A stretch of 29,490 nucleotides of DNA. Origin: Teratosphaeria epicoccoides (Eukaryota; Ascomycota; Dothideomycetes; Mycosphaerellales; Teratosphaeriaceae). Made by a program: the position numbers and the translations under genes. The notes under the pieces are model-generated. The model was not told the DNA's origin and did not search any database. It was given only the letters and a program-made list of their open reading frames with translations. Where the stretch lies: positions 1-29,490 of the forward strand of contig JADDMT010000235.1 of the NCBI GenBank assembly GCA_021401465.1. The letters are read 5' to 3'. Numbering within the stretch: the first letter of the stretch is position 1; the number at the start of each line of letters is the position of its first letter. This document shows positions 1-10,075 of this stretch, piece after piece.

Positions 1-1239
1 CTTGCGTACGTGAGTCCTATGTTCTTCGATCGTCCGGGAATAGACGAGGATGTCGTCTAGGTATACAACCACAAAGACGTCGAGGTACTCTCGTAGCACA
101 TTGTTGATAAATGCCTGCCATGTAGCCAGGGCGTTTGTCAACCCAAATGGCATGACCATGTACTCGTAGTGCCCGAACCTAGTTTAGAACGCGGTCTTCT
201 ATTCTTCGCCTTCCTTAATTCGAATTCGATTATACGCTCCGGGTATGTCGAACTTCGAGAACCACATTGCTCCTTACAGGCGGTCCTGCAATTCCGAGAG
301 CAAAGGAAGCGGATAACTATTCTTTATCGTGATGTCGTTTAATCTACGATAATCCACGCAGAGTCGCTAGTCATCTTCCCCCTTAGGCACAAACAGGATC
401 GGATATCCGGCTAGGGACTGCGACTCGCGAATGAAGCCTTTCCGGAGGTTGTCTTCTAGGTATTTCCGGAGAATCTCTAGTTTCGCTGCTAATAACGGGC
501 GAACTAATTGCTTTGTCGGTGTCTTGCCAGGGAGTAAGGGTATCCTGTAGTCCTACTCCTAGTGTTCTGGCAGAGCTTCTTGGTCGGGTTCTTCCTCGAA
601 AAGAGTAGCGAACTCTTTATACTCATCGGGAACTGTAAATTCGACCCTGACTTCCGATTGCGTTGCTTTAACCTATAGGACGTGCACTTCCTGTTCTGGA
701 TCCTTGATGGCGGCTACTATCTCGCTTGAAGTCATAGCACATACTTCGATCTTGCCTAGTGCGTCGTGTACTACAGGTAGAGGTATCGATCTTGAGAGTT
801 CTAGGAACTAGATCCTCTCATTCTTCTAGTCGATATAGGGGTTAGCGTTCCTTAGCTATGGCAACCCTAGTACTACATCCGAGCCTGGCGACTCCGTGAT
901 GTCGAACTAGAGCATCTCTTAGTGGCGTCCTATCCGCAGAGGCATCATCTCGGTCTCCTTGTCAACTATTCCTTGGTTGTACGTGACCGGCTTTCTATCG
1001 ATCGCTTGTAGCGAGAAAGCATTCGTTTTCGCCTGTAGCTTTATCCTAGCTGTCCTGGCGAACTTGGGCGTCATGAAGATTCCAGTACATCCTGAATCTA
1101 TTAAGGCCCTGGCTGGCGTCTCGTCGATGTGCAACTATACTCTAAGGTTGTTCGCGTATCTGGCGCCGATCGCGGCACATCGTTGCAGCCCTGTCTAGTC
1201 TGTCCGTGGGTCTAATTTCGGCGGACCTCGTCGTTTCCC
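1..1239 (-). pseudogene. pol: pol of element A copy 1: protease and N-terminal reverse transcriptase, truncated by window start
   Basis: The frame opens at the slippery heptamer (1239-1233) in the -1 frame relative to gag. Retroviral-type aspartic protease follows, with LIDSGCT (catalytic D-S-G at 1098-1090). Reverse transcriptase comes next, with LCVDYRRLND (around 365-320), a conserved MPFGLTNALATWQAF block (around 155-100) and YLDDILVYS (around 63-30). Protease would mature the polyprotein and RT would copy the element RNA in virus-like particles. The frame is interrupted by several TAG codons at sites where the family has Gln or Trp, consistent with CpA-to-TpA mutation. RNase H, integrase and any chromodomain are off-window. 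Confidence 0.9.
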
Positions 1240-2999
1240 GAATAACTGTCTTCACGGACTAGTTCAGGGATCGTGCGGTCTCGGCTTCTTCTGTAAGCGT
1301 TACCGTTTTCTGGCCTAAGAGATCGTTCGCGTTCTTGGCCTCGCTGTTCCTGCGCGTTCCTTGCGTACTCTATCTTTAAATGATAGACTCGGAGTCGTAG
1401 CGCTCGTGGAATCTGAATACCTTCGTGGGTTAGGTAGCCTCCCTAGGGCGTGAACTCTACCCCGAACGGTACAATTTCTTAGACAACTTTCTGATGCGCG
1501 TGAGGTTAAGCTACGACCGGTAGTCTCCTTAGGTGTCGTCGCATACAGTCGGCTAGTTCGTCATACTAAAGCTAGTCGACGTGTTGTACTCCATTAATCC
1601 ATGGGCAAGCCTAAGCCTACTAGTTCTGTATGATCTGGATAATGTCGAGTCTGATGTCATGTAGCGGCATGGCCTATCGCTCTATGCTCTCGTCTTCCTC
1701 GGAATCAGGAATGACGGCTTCGACAAGCTCGTAGTTGTCGTCCGAACCTTCTTCTTCTTCTTCTAGTTCCTGTTCTCTCAGGACTGTCGTACTAGAAGGT
1801 GTACCCCTTAGCGCATAGATCGACTGTGCCTTGTTTCGGCTAGGGTACTATCCGGAACCATCTTTATCACTCTTGTGAATTCGACAATTGTCGTCGTAGC
1901 ACGCAGTCTAAGTAAGTGCGGCATGGTCCGGTTCTCGAGTAGCGGCGACCTTTTGCTTAGGTACCGTTGTTGTTGCGCGAGCCTGCTCTATCCTAGGCAG
2001 CTCTTGTCGTTGCTTCTTAGCAAAACATTCGCGGGAAAAGTGTCCTTTCTTTCCGCAGTTGTGGCACTCGAGATTACTCTTGTCGAATGGCTTCTTCAGA
2101 CCATTCTAGGGAGGAGAGCCCTTCCGCGGCTTTCCTCGGGGTCCATTCCTCGGACGCCCCTTAGTCGCATCTAACTCCATAGGTTAGAGACCGTAGTAAT
2201 CGCTTCGCCATTTCGGTGCCGATCGTTAGACCTTATGGTTAGCCTGCGCCGGCTTGCGATTTCCATGTTGTCGTTCTTGCTGTCGTTCCTAGATGCGATT
2301 ATCGATTCTAATCGCGAGATCGCTCATTTCCTTGAATGTCGTTAGCCGATCTCCTCGGGCAATTTCATCTTTAACCGTCTCCTTTAGTCCCTAGTAGAAC
2401 TGAGCGGCTAAAGCGTTATCATTCTAGTCGACTCGAGCAGAGAGGGTCTGAAAGTCCGCGCAGTACTTCGTGGCGGAACCCTTCTGCTAGATTCCTAGGA
2501 GAGCTCTTTCGGCCTCTTGTTGCTCATTACTAAGCCCGAACGCTTCGCGTAATGCCTTAAACAAAGACTTGTCTAAGTTAAGAATCTCCCTAGTCGTCGT
2601 CTTCCTGGCTTCGGCGCTGCCGACGTGATCTAGATAATCCGTTAGATGAGGCTAGATAAACTCGAACGCCGGTCCCTTCAGGTAAGAGACAATGTACATC
2701 ATCCGCTTATGATGTGTCGTAAACCGTTCCGTATCCACGTTAAATGCTAACTAGCATTGTAGGATAAACATCTCGACTTGAGATCGTTGTCCTGTGAACT
2801 CTGTAGGGCTTCCTATCTTGAAGCCATTATTGCCGTGTCCATTCCCGGTAGTTGAACCTGCGACAGATGCTAGAGCCATCTCGCTAAGGTGAATGGATTC
2901 GAGCTACTACGTGATTTGAGGTATAGCGGCAACTTGTTCTCGTGGTGTCGGTTAACTGTCGCTAGAGCTTGAACTAACAGTTGAAGAACTACTTGACAT
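1101..2999 (-). pseudogene. gag: gag of element A copy 1
   Basis: The start is ATG at 2999-2997, opening a Ser-rich leader (MSSSSSTVSSSSDS). The end is TAA at 1103-1101, giving 632 codons, exactly as in copy 2. A retrotransposon-gag (capsid-like) region spans about 2880-2200. A CCHC zinc knuckle (CHNCGKKGHFSREC, spacing C-x2-C-x4-H-x4-C) is at 2066-2025, followed by an acidic Glu-rich stretch near 1750. Gag would form the virus-like particle and bind the element RNA. In-frame TAG codons replace Gln/Trp, and one TAA sits early at a likely Gln. The plus-strand open frame at 1875-2174 is only an antisense shadow of this gene. Confidence 0.9.
1233..1239 (-). promoter_or_regulatory. Putative -1 ribosomal frameshift site GGGAAAC (element A copy 1)
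   Basis: On the minus strand the heptamer reads G-GGA-AAC, with GGA and AAC as zero-frame gag codons, so it fits X-XXY-YYZ. The -1 frame has two TGA stops just upstream. Downstream it stays open, apart from TAG codons, into the protease. The same heptamer is conserved in copy 2 at 18418-18424. A downstream pseudoknot was not worked out. Confidence 0.65.
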
Positions 3000-3114
3000 A
3001 GGCGTATGTCAAGCGCTCGCCGAGTCTCCTGATGCTTCCCTAGAAGTGGTGCTTAAAATGTCATAAGGGTAGGTGCCGATAGCAGGAAGGTGACCAGGTG
3101 TTAGACTCGGGAGC

Positions 3115-3548
3115 TATGAAGAATATCGACAATGGCAGTTAACCTTGTAACTAACTCTCCTCTAAGCAAGAGAGGATTAAATTGAGATTAAGCACGAAGC
3201 TCCTAACTGCCTGTCCTAAAGCCATCCCTATATACTAGAGAGCGACAGAGCAGCTCTGTTAGATCTGTCGACAGACCCGACAGATCCGTGTCTGTAGATC
3301 TGTGGACTAACCCTACAGATCTAAGGGTCTGTCATCACGTGACAGATCCCTTCTTCCTTGCAAGCCCATGGATCTGTAGACTAACCCTACAGATCCGGGG
3401 ATCTGTCCTCACGTGACAGATCCTTTCTTCTATGACTATGCCTATGACTCATAGTACTCCTATGACGGTACTATGACTCATAGCACTTAGGACCCACATG
3501 ATCCTGTATCCTACAGTACTCCGGACAGTACTCCTGACACTCATGACA
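3115..3548 (-). repeat. 5' LTR of element A copy 1
   Basis: This 434-bp LTR begins TGTCATG (at 3548 on the minus strand). It ends ATA where copy 2 has ACA, so TG...CA ends are inferred with the last CA mutated. It matches 16129-16541 and the start of the LTR at 29353. It contains a 74-bp tandem duplication (units starting at 3297 and 3371). Each unit carries a GATCTGT/ACAGATC palindrome around CTAACCCTA and a second palindrome around CACGTG (3336-3341 and 3410-3415). No TGG-type primer-binding site directly abuts the LTR. Confidence 0.9.
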
Positions 3549-4386
3549 GTCTACAGCATTATCATAGGCATAGAGGGTTCGGCCCTAACGTAGTCTGTCG
3601 CAGATGCGCTTATACGGTATAGTATTAGGCTTAGAGACATTACGTAGAGCATTAAGGCTAGCTCGAACGAAGACACATACCGCATGATTAGAGCGCTTGT
3701 AGAGTCCGAGCTAGTAGAGGACTATCCTACTATAGTAAAGAAGATAAGATTTGTGCCTTAGGAGAGTCGTGCTACTATATGTAGGGCTAAGATGCCAAAA
3801 TGGCTTGCCGAGGAGATCGAGCGCCGTGCTTGGTCCTAGGATGCTATAATGCAGGAAGAGATAGTAGAGGCCTTGATAGCAGATATAGTAATCGCTAAAG
3901 GCTCTATATAGACCTTACACGCGTTAGATCAGAGAGGGATAGATAGCAGAATGCTACTATGGGGTCATAATGACAATTTATTTTAGCGCTTTGTTGTTTT
4001 AGTTGATGCGGGACATACGTATAGGTCTAGGGTATTCGGTAATCTTAGTCTTAAGTCGTTCTAAAGGGCTTATATAGTTTTTGCTAGAGAGCTTGTTTAT
4101 TAGCATATACCCTCTACTATCTACATTAACGGTAGCGTATAAACTGCAAGCATTACTAGCTACTTAACAATCTAGCGCGGCAGCCATACTAATCTATATC
4201 GTCTTTCTAGCAATATTGCATTACTAGTAAGCTGTCCTTATATTGAATTTTGCACCCTAAGTAGGAGTACGGGCTGTAGTTAATATAGCGCTAGCTGCGA
4301 TAAGCTTAATACGGCTACATGCTACCGCCAGAATACTATCGGCAGTTTGCAACTACTAGCAGTTTGCAGCTTAGGAAACCCTTCTT
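3549..4386 (+). pseudogene. Degenerate open frame of unknown function, 5' end disrupted by element A copy 1
   Basis: From the LTR edge a single frame reads for about 275 codons with stops only of TAG and TAA type and no TGA. It ends in TAA-TAG at about 4384. The encoded sequence is not low-complexity. It includes KMPKWLAEEIERRAW and a hydrophobic stretch RFVVLVDAGHTYRS. I do not recognise a family. The frame runs straight out of the LTR junction, which suggests element A inserted into it and removed its start. It could be part of an older transposon or a host gene caught in the repeat. Low confidence that it was ever a gene. Confidence 0.3.
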
Positions 4387-4398
4387 AATAGGAGCTTA

Positions 4399-4588
4399 CT
4401 CTTCTTAGCATCCCATGAAATTGCAGGTAAGATGTTAACGCCCTTAAGCTGCATATTATGGCTTTAAGGTTACTAAGACAAGCAATTATTAACTGTCTAC
4501 AGGTATGCTATAGCTTGATGCGAAAGGATCTTGCTCTTCTTAGCATCTTATAAAATTACAGGTAAGATGTCAATGTCCTTAGGCTACA
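4399..4588 (+). repeat. Two direct copies of a 55-bp repeat (4399-4453 and 4534-4588)
   Basis: Both copies start CTCTTCTTAGCATC and share CAGGTAAGATGT. They are 135 bp apart start to start and match at about 46 of 55 positions. All differences are transitions, as expected from RIP. Around them (4390-4826) I see no convincing gene. Confidence 0.6.
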
Positions 4589-4826
4589 CTTCGTAGTCTA
4601 TTAGGCCCTTATAGAGACTAAGCATATCAACCTCGCTATGAAGGTATACTCCTTAAACTAAAGCGGTAGTAGAAGGGATGCTACTAATACTAGATGCCCT
4701 AGGTCTAGTGTACCTCGCCCTAGCAGTAGAGGCGTAGGTTACGAATAGCATGACATTAGCATAACGTCTGTCTATTACTGTATATTACAACTATGTAGCA
4801 GATCCTCTAGCCCTACCTCGATTCCG

Positions 4827-4999
4827 ATGAATCTCATGAAGACTAGGAGGACGAGTCACTATGCAAGAAGGCTAAGGGCAACTCTAGTCAGCCGCTTAGC
4901 ACCCTGTCAGATCGTGGCAAAATGTGCTAAACGGCTGACTAGAGTTGCCCTTAGCCTTCTTGCATAGTAACTCGTCCTCCTAGTCTTCATGAGATTCAT
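4827..4999. repeat. Long near-perfect inverted repeat (76-bp arms, 21-bp spacer)
   Basis: The left arm 4827-4902 pairs with the right arm 4924-4999 at every position but two (4857/4969 and 4895/4931, both C opposite A). The arms contain unmutated CA/TG dinucleotides although the surroundings are heavily mutated. A transcript would fold into a 76-bp RNA stem. It may be a foldback element, or a terminal structure of the adjacent DNA transposon. No target duplication is visible beside the arms. Confidence 0.9.
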
Positions 5000-5074
5000 T
5001 AATGCTATGTACTCTATTAGTTAAGGCTAGAGCTAGCGACAGACTACATAAACTATCTACCCTAGCTACGTTCG

Positions 5075-5475
5075 AAAGTGCTAGCGGTATACCTATAGCA
5101 CCTTACTCTACCTGCTGTTACTAGATCCGCGAGATAGGGTAACAGCACACTTAACCTAGCCGCGACTAAAAGTGCTAGCAGTATACCTGTAGCATCTCCT
5201 TCTATCTGCTGTTACTAGATCCGCTAGATAGGGCGATAGCACACTTGGCCTAGCCACGACTAAAAGTGCTAGTAGTATACCCGTAGCATTTCCTTCTATC
5301 TGCCGCTAGTATTTCTGCGAGATAGGGCAACAGCACATTTGACCTAGCCGCGACTAAAGGTGCTAGTAGTATACCTATAGTATCTCCTTCTATCTGCCGC
5401 TAGTATTTCCGCGAGATAGGGTAACAGCACACTTGACCTAACTGCGATCAAAAGTGCTAGTAGTATACTCGTAGC
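5075..5475. repeat. Tandem array, 94-bp unit, about 4.3 copies
   Basis: The anchor AAAGTGCTAG (or a one-base variant) recurs with its G at 5078, 5172, 5266, 5360 and 5454, exactly 94 bp apart each time. Each unit holds a 22-bp imperfect palindrome centred on GTATAC, plus GCGAGATAGGG and CAGCACA motifs. The array lies just beyond the 3' end of the Plavaka transposase gene. Subterminal repeats of this kind serve as transposase-binding sites in CACTA-like transposons; that role here is inference. Confidence 0.9.
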
Positions 5476-5551
5476 ACTACAAGGCGTCTCTTGTGATTTA
5501 CCGCTAGTAGTTTTATCATAACGTCTACAGGTCTAGGGCTAGCATTTAACC

Positions 5552-5573
5552 TGCTAGTAGTATGCTTCTAGTA
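5552..5573. repeat. Diverged copy of the 22-bp palindromic motif
   Basis: It starts TGCTAGTAGTAT and ends CTAGTA, a variant of the motif in the 94-bp array. It lies between the array and the transposase stop codon. The rest of 5476-5731 shows no gene. Confidence 0.55.
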
Positions 5574-5731
5574 CTCTCGACTGCTTCTTGCGTACATCTA
5601 GTATCCTAACCCTTACTCTTATTCTTCTGGTTAGTCAAACTAGTAGCGCTAGTTGCAGAAGTATTGCTTACGCTAGGGCTTATAGCGTGCTACCTTCATT
5701 AAGCTTACTAGTATAGCATTCGTTATGCATG

Positions 5732-8700
5732 TCATGATCGTTTACGTTTGTTTCTCCTTGATTAGTCCTAAGTAGAGCTGCTAGCGACGCCACGCTTAAG
5801 CGATAGCGGCCCTTCCTTGCTAGTAGCCGCAATATCGCACTCCTTAGCCGTATTCAGGTAATGTAGCTTGTGTTTAGTTGCTACCTTAGACTCTTGTTCC
5901 TCCTAGTCCGCATTATATATGAAGTTATAGGTCTCAAAGTTAGCAGTGTTATTAATGTACATGTCACATTAGCTAGAGGTGTTATATTTATCTGTTAGCA
6001 TAACGTAGATACTATAGTAGACACTAGTAAGCCCGTAGATACAGCGACCTTGCAGAGTACCTTCCTATAGGCTAGAACGCATCGCTATGATTACTGTCAT
6101 GCTATGAACATCGTCTGCTCTTCTAGCTAGATCCTTCGGCTAGAATAGGTCTACGAACATACCTATGTAGGTCGGACGTTTATTATGTGCTAGTATTATG
6201 TAGTTGTAGCCATCTACTATGACGCGCGATTTCTTGTCTTAGAAGGTTACGACATATAACAGGCGAGCAGGCAGCTAGCCCTTAAAGGTAATTACTAGGT
6301 CGATTTATCTATTAACGCTAGTAGTCTTGTCCGCAACTAGTAGCACTTCGTACTCCTAGACCTAGAGCTAGTCGTTACAGCGATTGTCCTGGATTCCTTG
6401 CTAGTTTAGTGTATATCTAACGACGTCTGGCTTAGTTGCAGATAGATCGTTAGGATCCTTATGATGCATCTTCTAGTATTGTATACTAGCATAGAAAGAT
6501 ACCTCTAAATCGTCGACCTAATCTAGTCTTCCCTTAATCCTGTTAGGATTAAGACGCATTGTATTCGACGTCGATGTTATATTAGATAACGCCTAGTACT
6601 CTCTGACAAACACTGTAGTAGCATGACAGAAGTAAGGCCCTACCTCTAGCCCTATGTGTGCTACTACATTACTAACTGTCCTCTATATGTCTCTACCTAG
6701 TAACGATTAGCTAGATCTTAGCCTTCGCTAGCTAAGGAAGGCTTCGACATCCTTCTGCTCTGTCAGCTAAGGTACTTCGCGCTCCTAAGCCTCTTAACGT
6801 TTAGCCTTAGTCTGCTGCTAGAACGTTAGGCTAGTATCAAAGAATGTGAGTATAGTAATCTTTCGCTAGAAGTACTCTATAATTTAGTCCTCCTATCCGT
6901 TCTTCTTGTTAGTTAATTTGAATAGCTTCTTGACATATTCGACATGCTTGTGTTCGAAATAGCTAGTGTCGAGGTCTAGCGCGTTGCTAAAGAGCTGTAT
7001 TATGTCTACGTAGTATGTAAGGGCATAAAACTTAGGAAAATTGAAGTGCCCTTATAGTTCACATATAATTGTCTTAGGCTCCTCTACTTACTCTGTCTGC
7101 GCTTTGTTCTTTCTTAGCTCTCCTTTGCTTATACGGTACTCCCTAAACTCTTCTTTATACTAGTTGCATTAGAACAAGGCAAGGACTATAAACCGGAGCG
7201 TTTCGCTATCATGTGAAGGATATTACGCTAACTAAGAGAAGTCTACTATTGCCCGTAAGAACTAGATAGTACTATGTGCCTTAGCCTCTTCTAATAGTAG
7301 CACGAAGACTAGGAGTAACTGTTATAGCATACTCTTCTGTTCCTAGCCTGTCTATTAGCTTACTACAGACATTTAGCTAAATACCTAGAGGTTCCTAAAT
7401 GCAGGCACTACTACGAAACAACAGTCGATAATGACATCTAGTTAATAATCTATGACAGTCTTGCCTTTGTTACTCTTTCTTGCTACTTTATACTAACCCT
7501 TAGCTTATAGGAGTGCCGCTCTAGCTCGCTTTGAAGACAGAGGCAGTCGACTCTTAAGCAAATCTTGCGTCTAATCTATGACGTACATTAATACGCCCTT
7601 GAAGAGTTAGTAGAGCACGTCTACTATTAGCGTCTTGTAGATATTTAGGCTAGGGTACCTAAATGCGAAGTTTAGTAGGTCGTGTACGTAGCTACCCTAG
7701 TCCTTCTTCGCTGCTCGCTAGAGCATGATTTGTATTTGCGTGTCCTTATATGTCTGCTATAGTATAACCGCTTCAAGGTCTTCGCGGTTTTCTAGATCGA
7801 TTGTACATATTGTGTAGTAGCGGTTATTCTTCATGCCTATAATCATTACCTGTTCTTAGTAGTCGCTCGCGTATACCGCGATATTTAGGAAACATCGCCA
7901 TGTCTTACTATCCGCATACAAGATGTCGAGGCTCTTGCCCGTGGCGAGCTTAGCAATAGGGTTAAACATTGTCTTCATGTAGCGATAGTATAGCTCGTCC
8001 CTACTGCTTCCTTTTCCGCCTTTGACTACTAGTAGTATCGCTAGGAGCACACTACCTAGTCGATAGTTAGAGTTACGAACTAATCTAGGCAGGTTACTAA
8101 TTGTCAAGTACACTAGCTATGCGATTAGGTTACCTTGATGATTAGTAACCTGTGTCTTGTCACTAGCAAGAATTAGTGGCATGATTGTCGCTCCGTCTAT
8201 TCTAAGCTCTTTCTGTTTGTCCTACTACTAGTCTGCAGAGGCTATGTCCTAATAGATCCGCCTAGGCGGGTCATCTAGAGTCTCGAGGCGATAAGGCGCG
8301 TACATAAGATCATTCCTGAAACCCTTGTGCCCTATAAGAAAGCGCATAACGTCTTCGACTCTCTAGTGCCTTAGAGGCACTGTCTTAACACTAGAGGTCG
8401 ACTATAGAGATTCTAATTCGATGTTTGTAATACTCTACTTTGTAATGAATAGTAGTTAGTAGGCACTTACTTCTTAGATCTTGTCCTTAAGCTCTACGCC
8501 TAACCGAAAGCTAAGTAGTTCGTAGATCTTCTGCAGCCGGGGATTCTTGAATAACCGATCGATAGCGTTGCTCGAAATGCCTTTGTATAAGAGCTAGTAT
8601 ACGAATGCTACATCTACATTACTTTAGAAGAAGGCACGGCCCTATTCGTTAAGTTCCTTATCTGTCTGTTCGTCAGACCTAGTCAAGGTTATTACTAACT

Positions 8701-9227
8701 CGGTAGGATTGCGGCTTAACGTACACTTTGATTAGCCTGCCTGCCATGAGACTACCTACGCCGAAAGAGGTCCGCTTATACGGTTGCTCGCGTCTAGCAG
8801 ATAACAGCCTACTAGCGCGCATATAGATTAAAGCCGAGCTGTACTTGCTCGTGACGCCATGTAGCCTACCCGCTTGGCTGCTATTCGTGTCTCTATATCG
8901 TCTATCTAGAGATGTAGCGTCTCTTGTAAATACTGCTAGGTTGTCGTAGAGACTAAGCGCGTCGATGTTACTACTGTCATCGTCGATTGCCCTAGCTGTC
9001 GCTACTATCTCCTTCTCTTACATGTGAGCCTTATTAAACACAGGCTCGACGACTATGACTAGTTCCTCGTTTGCAACATACTGCCTATCTACTCCCGTAG
9101 CATCGTCGACTAATGTCCCCTCCTTGTAGGCGAGGACATTGTCTGCTAATTAAGTTTCGACTCTATCGTTCGAGTCTAAGGAGATGTTCGAATCTGACGC
9201 GTATTTCTCGTCAGGTCTAAGATCCAT
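5732..9227 (-). pseudogene. Plavaka-family DNA transposase, RIP-degenerate
   Basis: The start is ATG at 9227 (MDLRPDEKYASDSN). The end is TGA at 5734-5732, after a basic KRKRS tail. Removing a predicted 46-nt intron (8724-8679: GTACGT at the 5' site, TAATAAC branch-like sequence, TAG at the 3' site) joins two frames exactly and gives about 1,149 codons, a usual Plavaka length. Recognisable blocks are LIGHKGFRNDLMYAP with RRIY (about 8325-8255), the family-typical MPLILASDKTQVTNHQGNL with VYLTISNLPR (about 8190-8085), LGSVLLAILLVVKGGKGS (about 8060-8000), and VDVLYQLFKGVL (about 7620-7590). The last matches the Plavaka LHQLYKGVF-type signature. Internal stops are almost all TAG with a few TAA. 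The protein would excise and insert the element. Catalytic residues were not assigned by eye. Confidence 0.8.
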
Positions 9228-10075
9228 AGTGCTCTAATTAATGAAGTGCTAAAACTTCGCCGCTATGCAGGTAGGAACATGCTAGGTATGACTACTATGA
9301 CCTTTTAATGCCTTGCTGTAGCCTGTGTAGTATAGTATGCGCTATGAAGCCATTGTTAACATAGTATGTTACAAAGGCTACAGCGCTCATAGACGCGTTA
9401 ATTACTATAAACACCCGGACCCTAAGCCCTTAGTCATGTTAATACTTACTGTAAAGGTACGCGTGCTACGCGGGTAGCTAATTGCTACTTAGACGGTTCA
9501 TCATGTTAGCTAGCTATACGTGTGTAGGGTTAGTGTTTAGGCTAATAGAAGAATCGAGTGTTATTAGAGTGTAGTAGTAAAGGAGGGCCTAGAGTAGACG
9601 AAAATAGATGTGCTAGTAGTATACTAGTAGCAGTTATTATTAGCTACCTTGTTCTGTCGATCGCAGGTAGTACGAGCGTAATTTTAGCCAGGAATCCTAA
9701 ATTTCGAGTAGTTTCATATATAAATCTAAAGTGTATAGTATTCATATGCATGAAGTCATACCCTGTATTACTAGCGGCTTAGATGTGTAGCGTAGACGTA
9801 GTAGGAGTGCCGCTAGTATACTACTAGCAGTCATTATCTGTCGATTGTAAGGGTTTAAAACATGTAGTAGCAATGTATAGGTCGGACCTTAACGTAGTAG
9901 CAGTAGACGTACTACTAGTATACTACTAGCATTTAGTAGTCGTCAAGTACATACGAACAGACAAGATGATTAGTGTTATGCATATACTCTATTAGATGTG
10001 GCGCTTGTGTAGTCACTATCTGAAACGATACTACTCGCGCATGACTACTAGCATTACTCTATTACAAGATTGTAG
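9228..10075. other. Intergenic region between transposase and helicase genes
   Basis: No coherent gene is seen; the short plus-strand frame at 9558-9782 has no recognisable features. The region holds three copies of the 22-bp palindrome (annotated separately) and a GCTGTAGCCT/AGGCTACAGC inverted pair around 9313-9388. It would contain the promoter of the transposase gene and the 3' end of the helicase gene. Confidence 0.5.
9611..9932. repeat. Cluster of three 22-bp palindromic motifs (9611-9632, 9808-9829, 9911-9932)
   Basis: All three share a central AGTATACT or TAGTATAC core with TGCTA and TAGCA flanks, matching the motif in the array at 5075-5475. They lie 5' of the transposase gene, so the gene has copies on both sides. 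The flanking halves are inverted relative to each other (TGCTA...AGTATACT...TAGCA), as expected for a site bound by a protein dimer. Confidence 0.75.

Larger units (their letters stand above)
1..3548 (-). mobile_element. Ty3/gypsy LTR retrotransposon, family A copy 1 (partial)
   Basis: Reading the minus strand from right to left gives a 5' LTR (3548-3115), gag, then pol as far as the reverse transcriptase YLDD box at about 52-63, where the window begins. The same sequence occurs at 16129-20364 on the plus strand, with gag of identical codon length. The order gag-protease-RT is that of Ty3/gypsy. RNase H, integrase and the 3' LTR must lie outside the window. Copy 1 is less mutated than copy 2: for example it keeps YLDD and the TGG/CAG codons of the NALATWQAF stretch. 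It still has many in-frame TAG codons and cannot be autonomous. Confidence 0.93.

Noticed and set aside
1875..2174. Plus-strand open frame, with a matching minus-strand frame at 17483-17782
   Set aside because: Both are antisense to gag of element A at the same place in the two copies. Their similarity simply reflects the repeated gag sequence.
5075..5475. CRISPR-like appearance of the regular array
   Set aside because: The whole 94-bp unit repeats with no unique spacers, and the context is a fungal transposon.
9558..9782. Plus-strand open frame between transposase and helicase
   Set aside because: It is short, unlike any protein I recognise, and overlaps the palindromic repeat at 9611-9632.
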